From the NCBI GenBank assembly GCA_002482415.1, contig DLFY01000110.1, forward strand, positions 1 through 7,865: 7,865 bases of DNA, written 5' to 3'. The stretch's first letter is position 1; the number at the start of each line of letters is the position of its first letter. Under the pieces are notes generated by a model. That model saw nothing but the letters and a program-made list of their open reading frames with translations. It searched no databases and was not told the DNA's origin. A program made the translations under genes and the position numbers. Origin of the DNA: Phycisphaerales bacterium UBA7708. GTDB taxonomy: Bacteria; Planctomycetota; Phycisphaerae; Sedimentisphaerales; Anaerohalosphaeraceae. Shown piece after piece: positions 6,686 to 7,865 of this stretch.

Positions 6686-7525
6686 ATGCTGACAAAGTTG
6701 GTTTATACAGGGATTGTGTGTGGATGTATCATTGTCTGTTCCGGCTGTACCATCTCAAGTCCTGAACAGCCAGCATCCGCGATGGCGAACTGTCATGATT
6801 TCAGCCGCAAGCCGGATAACATTAACCTGGATAAGCTATCCAATGCGGATCAAGCCATGGTCGAGTCGGTTCTTGGGAGTCTGGAGCCGATAATTCAGAA
6901 GCGAAGACAGCAGCAAACTCTGGCTTGGATTCAATTTGAGGATTTATATGCCCCGCTTGATGAAAACCAGCGTATTTTTCTGAAGGCTTTTGCAACAATA
7001 AATCCGTATCAACTAAATATTGATATGCCTTATCAACCAATTCAGAATTTTCCGCCCGATTTAGTTAAAATCGAAAGCCAGACCCTGCTTTCTGCGAATG
7101 GCCAGCCCTATATAACTCAGACACAATTTCTACCCAAAAACGTTTACATTTCCTATATTAACATGACAAACGCTATGCAGCAGGATATAGGAAAGACATT
7201 ATATATTGCTTCAGGATACAGAAGTCCGGCTTATCAGCTTTATTTGTTCCTGTTCTACCTCAAGAATCACGAGTATTCAATCCTTGAAACCCGCCGATTT
7301 GTGGCCTGGCCGGGATTCAGCGAACATGGCAATCCACTCCGACAGGCAATCGACTTTGTCAATGAACAGGGTATAGATGGTCAGGAAAACGCCGCCGAAT
7401 TTGAAGCATTGGAGGAATATCGCTGGCTGCTGGAACACGCCGGACGGTTCGGATTCGAGCTTTCATACCCAAAAGGCGGCAAGATGGCATTTGAACCCTG
7501 GCATTGGCGTTATCAGGGACAATGA
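6686..7525 (+). CDS. VanY-like D-alanyl-D-alanine carboxypeptidase family protein (M15), probably exported
   Basis: The protein is 279 aa from ATG 6686, chosen for GGAG at 5 nt and the upstream promoter; an in-frame ATG at 6647 would add 13 residues. A short basic N-terminus and a hydrophobic stretch (5-17) end in VCSGC, which looks like a lipobox with Cys21 as the lipidated residue. The -3 position is Cys, not the usual Leu or Val, so lipid anchoring is likely but not certain. Residues ~22-150 match no domain I recognise. The C-terminal part is VanY/M15: SGYRSPAYQ (176-184), SEHGNPLRQAIDF (212-224; His214 and Asp223 as zinc ligands) and FEPWHWRY (269-276; Glu270 as catalytic base, His273 as third ligand). 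The family cleaves the terminal D-Ala from peptidoglycan stem peptides. The gene is divergent from the kinase and convergent with acpS, with 8 bp between stops. The activity is inferred from motifs. Confidence 0.88.
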   Translation: MLTKLVYTGIVCGCIIVCSGCTISSPEQPASAMANCHDFSRKPDNINLDKLSNADQAMVESVLGSLEPIIQKRRQQQTLAWIQFEDLYAPLDENQRIFLKAFATINPYQLNIDMPYQPIQNFPPDLVKIESQTLLSANGQPYITQTQFLPKNVYISYINMTNAMQQDIGKTLYIASGYRSPAYQLYLFLFYLKNHEYSILETRRFVAWPGFSEHGNPLRQAIDFVNEQGIDGQENAAEFEALEEYRWLLEHAGRFGFELSYPKGGKMAFEPWHWRYQGQ

Positions 7526-7533
7526 GTTTAAAA

Positions 7534-7865
7534 TTATGGCTGGGCCGGCGGTGCCGCTGACAAAGCCACTGCCGAAGCTATCGCAAATTGCGAGGTGTGA
7601 GTAATGCTCAGGGTAATCTGCTCGATGCCGTCGCGGTCGGCAAGCTCTTTGAGTCTGCCGGAGATGGTCACAACCGGACGCCCCAGCGCGTTATTGACCA
7701 CTTCGATATCCGTCCAGGCGATCCCATCCCGCCAGCCGGTGCCGACCAGCTTCATCACTGCTTCCTTGGCCGCAAATCGACCCGACAGTTTTTCGATACG
7801 ATTCTTCACGGCATCCGCATCCGCTAACTCCCTGGCGGTAAAGACCCGGCCAAGAAAATGCTCCC
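7534..7865 (-). CDS. acpS: Holo-[acyl-carrier-protein] synthase (5' partial)
   Basis: AcpS transfers 4'-phosphopantetheine from CoA to the conserved Ser of acyl carrier protein, activating it for fatty acid synthesis. The open frame continues off the right edge. 109 residues are visible, of a family length near 120-130, so only about the first 15 residues are missing, including the N-terminal GxD metal-binding segment. Visible signatures are the RVFTARE stretch, GRFAAKEAV (the Glu is the metal-coordinating residue, 34th in the fragment), GTGWRDGIAWTDIEV, the GRPVV strand, and SITHTSQFAIASAVAL near the C-terminus. The internal GTG at 7809 could be misread as a start, but the frame upstream of it encodes the conserved FLGRVFT segment, so the true start lies outside the window. 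The protein ends at TAA (7534-7536). Confidence 0.93.
   Translation of the reverse strand, partial: EHFLGRVFTARELADADAVKNRIEKLSGRFAAKEAVMKLVGTGWRDGIAWTDIEVVNNALGRPVVTISGRLKELADRDGIEQITLSITHTSQFAIASAVALSAAPPAQP

Noticed and set aside
7534..7809. GTG at 7809 as the true start of acpS
   Set aside because: The same frame upstream continues to the window edge and encodes the conserved FLGRVFT region, so the gene is cut by the edge and does not start here.
1..7865. CRISPR array, tRNA, rRNA, insertion sequence or defence genes
   Set aside because: No short spaced repeats, cloverleaf-like segments, transposase motifs or terminal inverted repeats were seen. Nearly all of the window is accounted for by the five genes.

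Overview
The window reads as chromosomal DNA of a Planctomycetota bacterium, probably a Phycisphaerae-like lineage. This is inferred from protein style alone. The partial protein at the left edge has a GspG-like tail that I associate with planctomycete proteins. The holo-ACP synthase at the right edge has a GTGW..GIAWTDIEV segment of planctomycete type. A kinase with this many stacked PAS and GAF domains also fits. No rRNA, tRNA or other taxonomic marker is present.

Layout, left to right: (1) the C-terminal end of a + strand gene (to 295); (2) a giant minus-strand sensor histidine kinase (301-6489, 2062 aa), whose stop lies 5 bp from the stop of the first gene; (3) a 196-bp divergent intergenic region with a near-consensus sigma70-type promoter on each strand; (4) a + strand VanY/M15-type D,D-carboxypeptidase-like protein, probably exported (6686-7525); (5) a minus-strand holo-ACP synthase, acpS, cut by the right edge, whose stop lies 8 bp from that of the peptidase. 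Nearly every base is coding except the divergent promoter region.

The kinase is the dominant feature. It has a signal peptide, a BvgS-like periplasmic venus-flytrap (SBP_bac_3) sensor, one membrane helix, eight PAS domains, three GAF domains, and an intact HisKA/HATPase core without a receiver domain. Two internal duplications are visible: a 125-aa PAS unit (PAS2/PAS3) and a 275-aa PAS-GAF unit (PAS6-GAF1/PAS7-GAF2). No response regulator is encoded here, so the kinase is an orphan within this view.

The peptidase shares the intergenic region with the kinase and is more A+T-rich in the stretches I counted. Its zinc motif is spaced two residues wider than the usual HxxGxAxD. The kinase and the peptidase could be linked as an envelope sensor and an envelope enzyme, but only their divergent arrangement supports this. 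I see no defence system, mobile element, CRISPR array or RNA gene.
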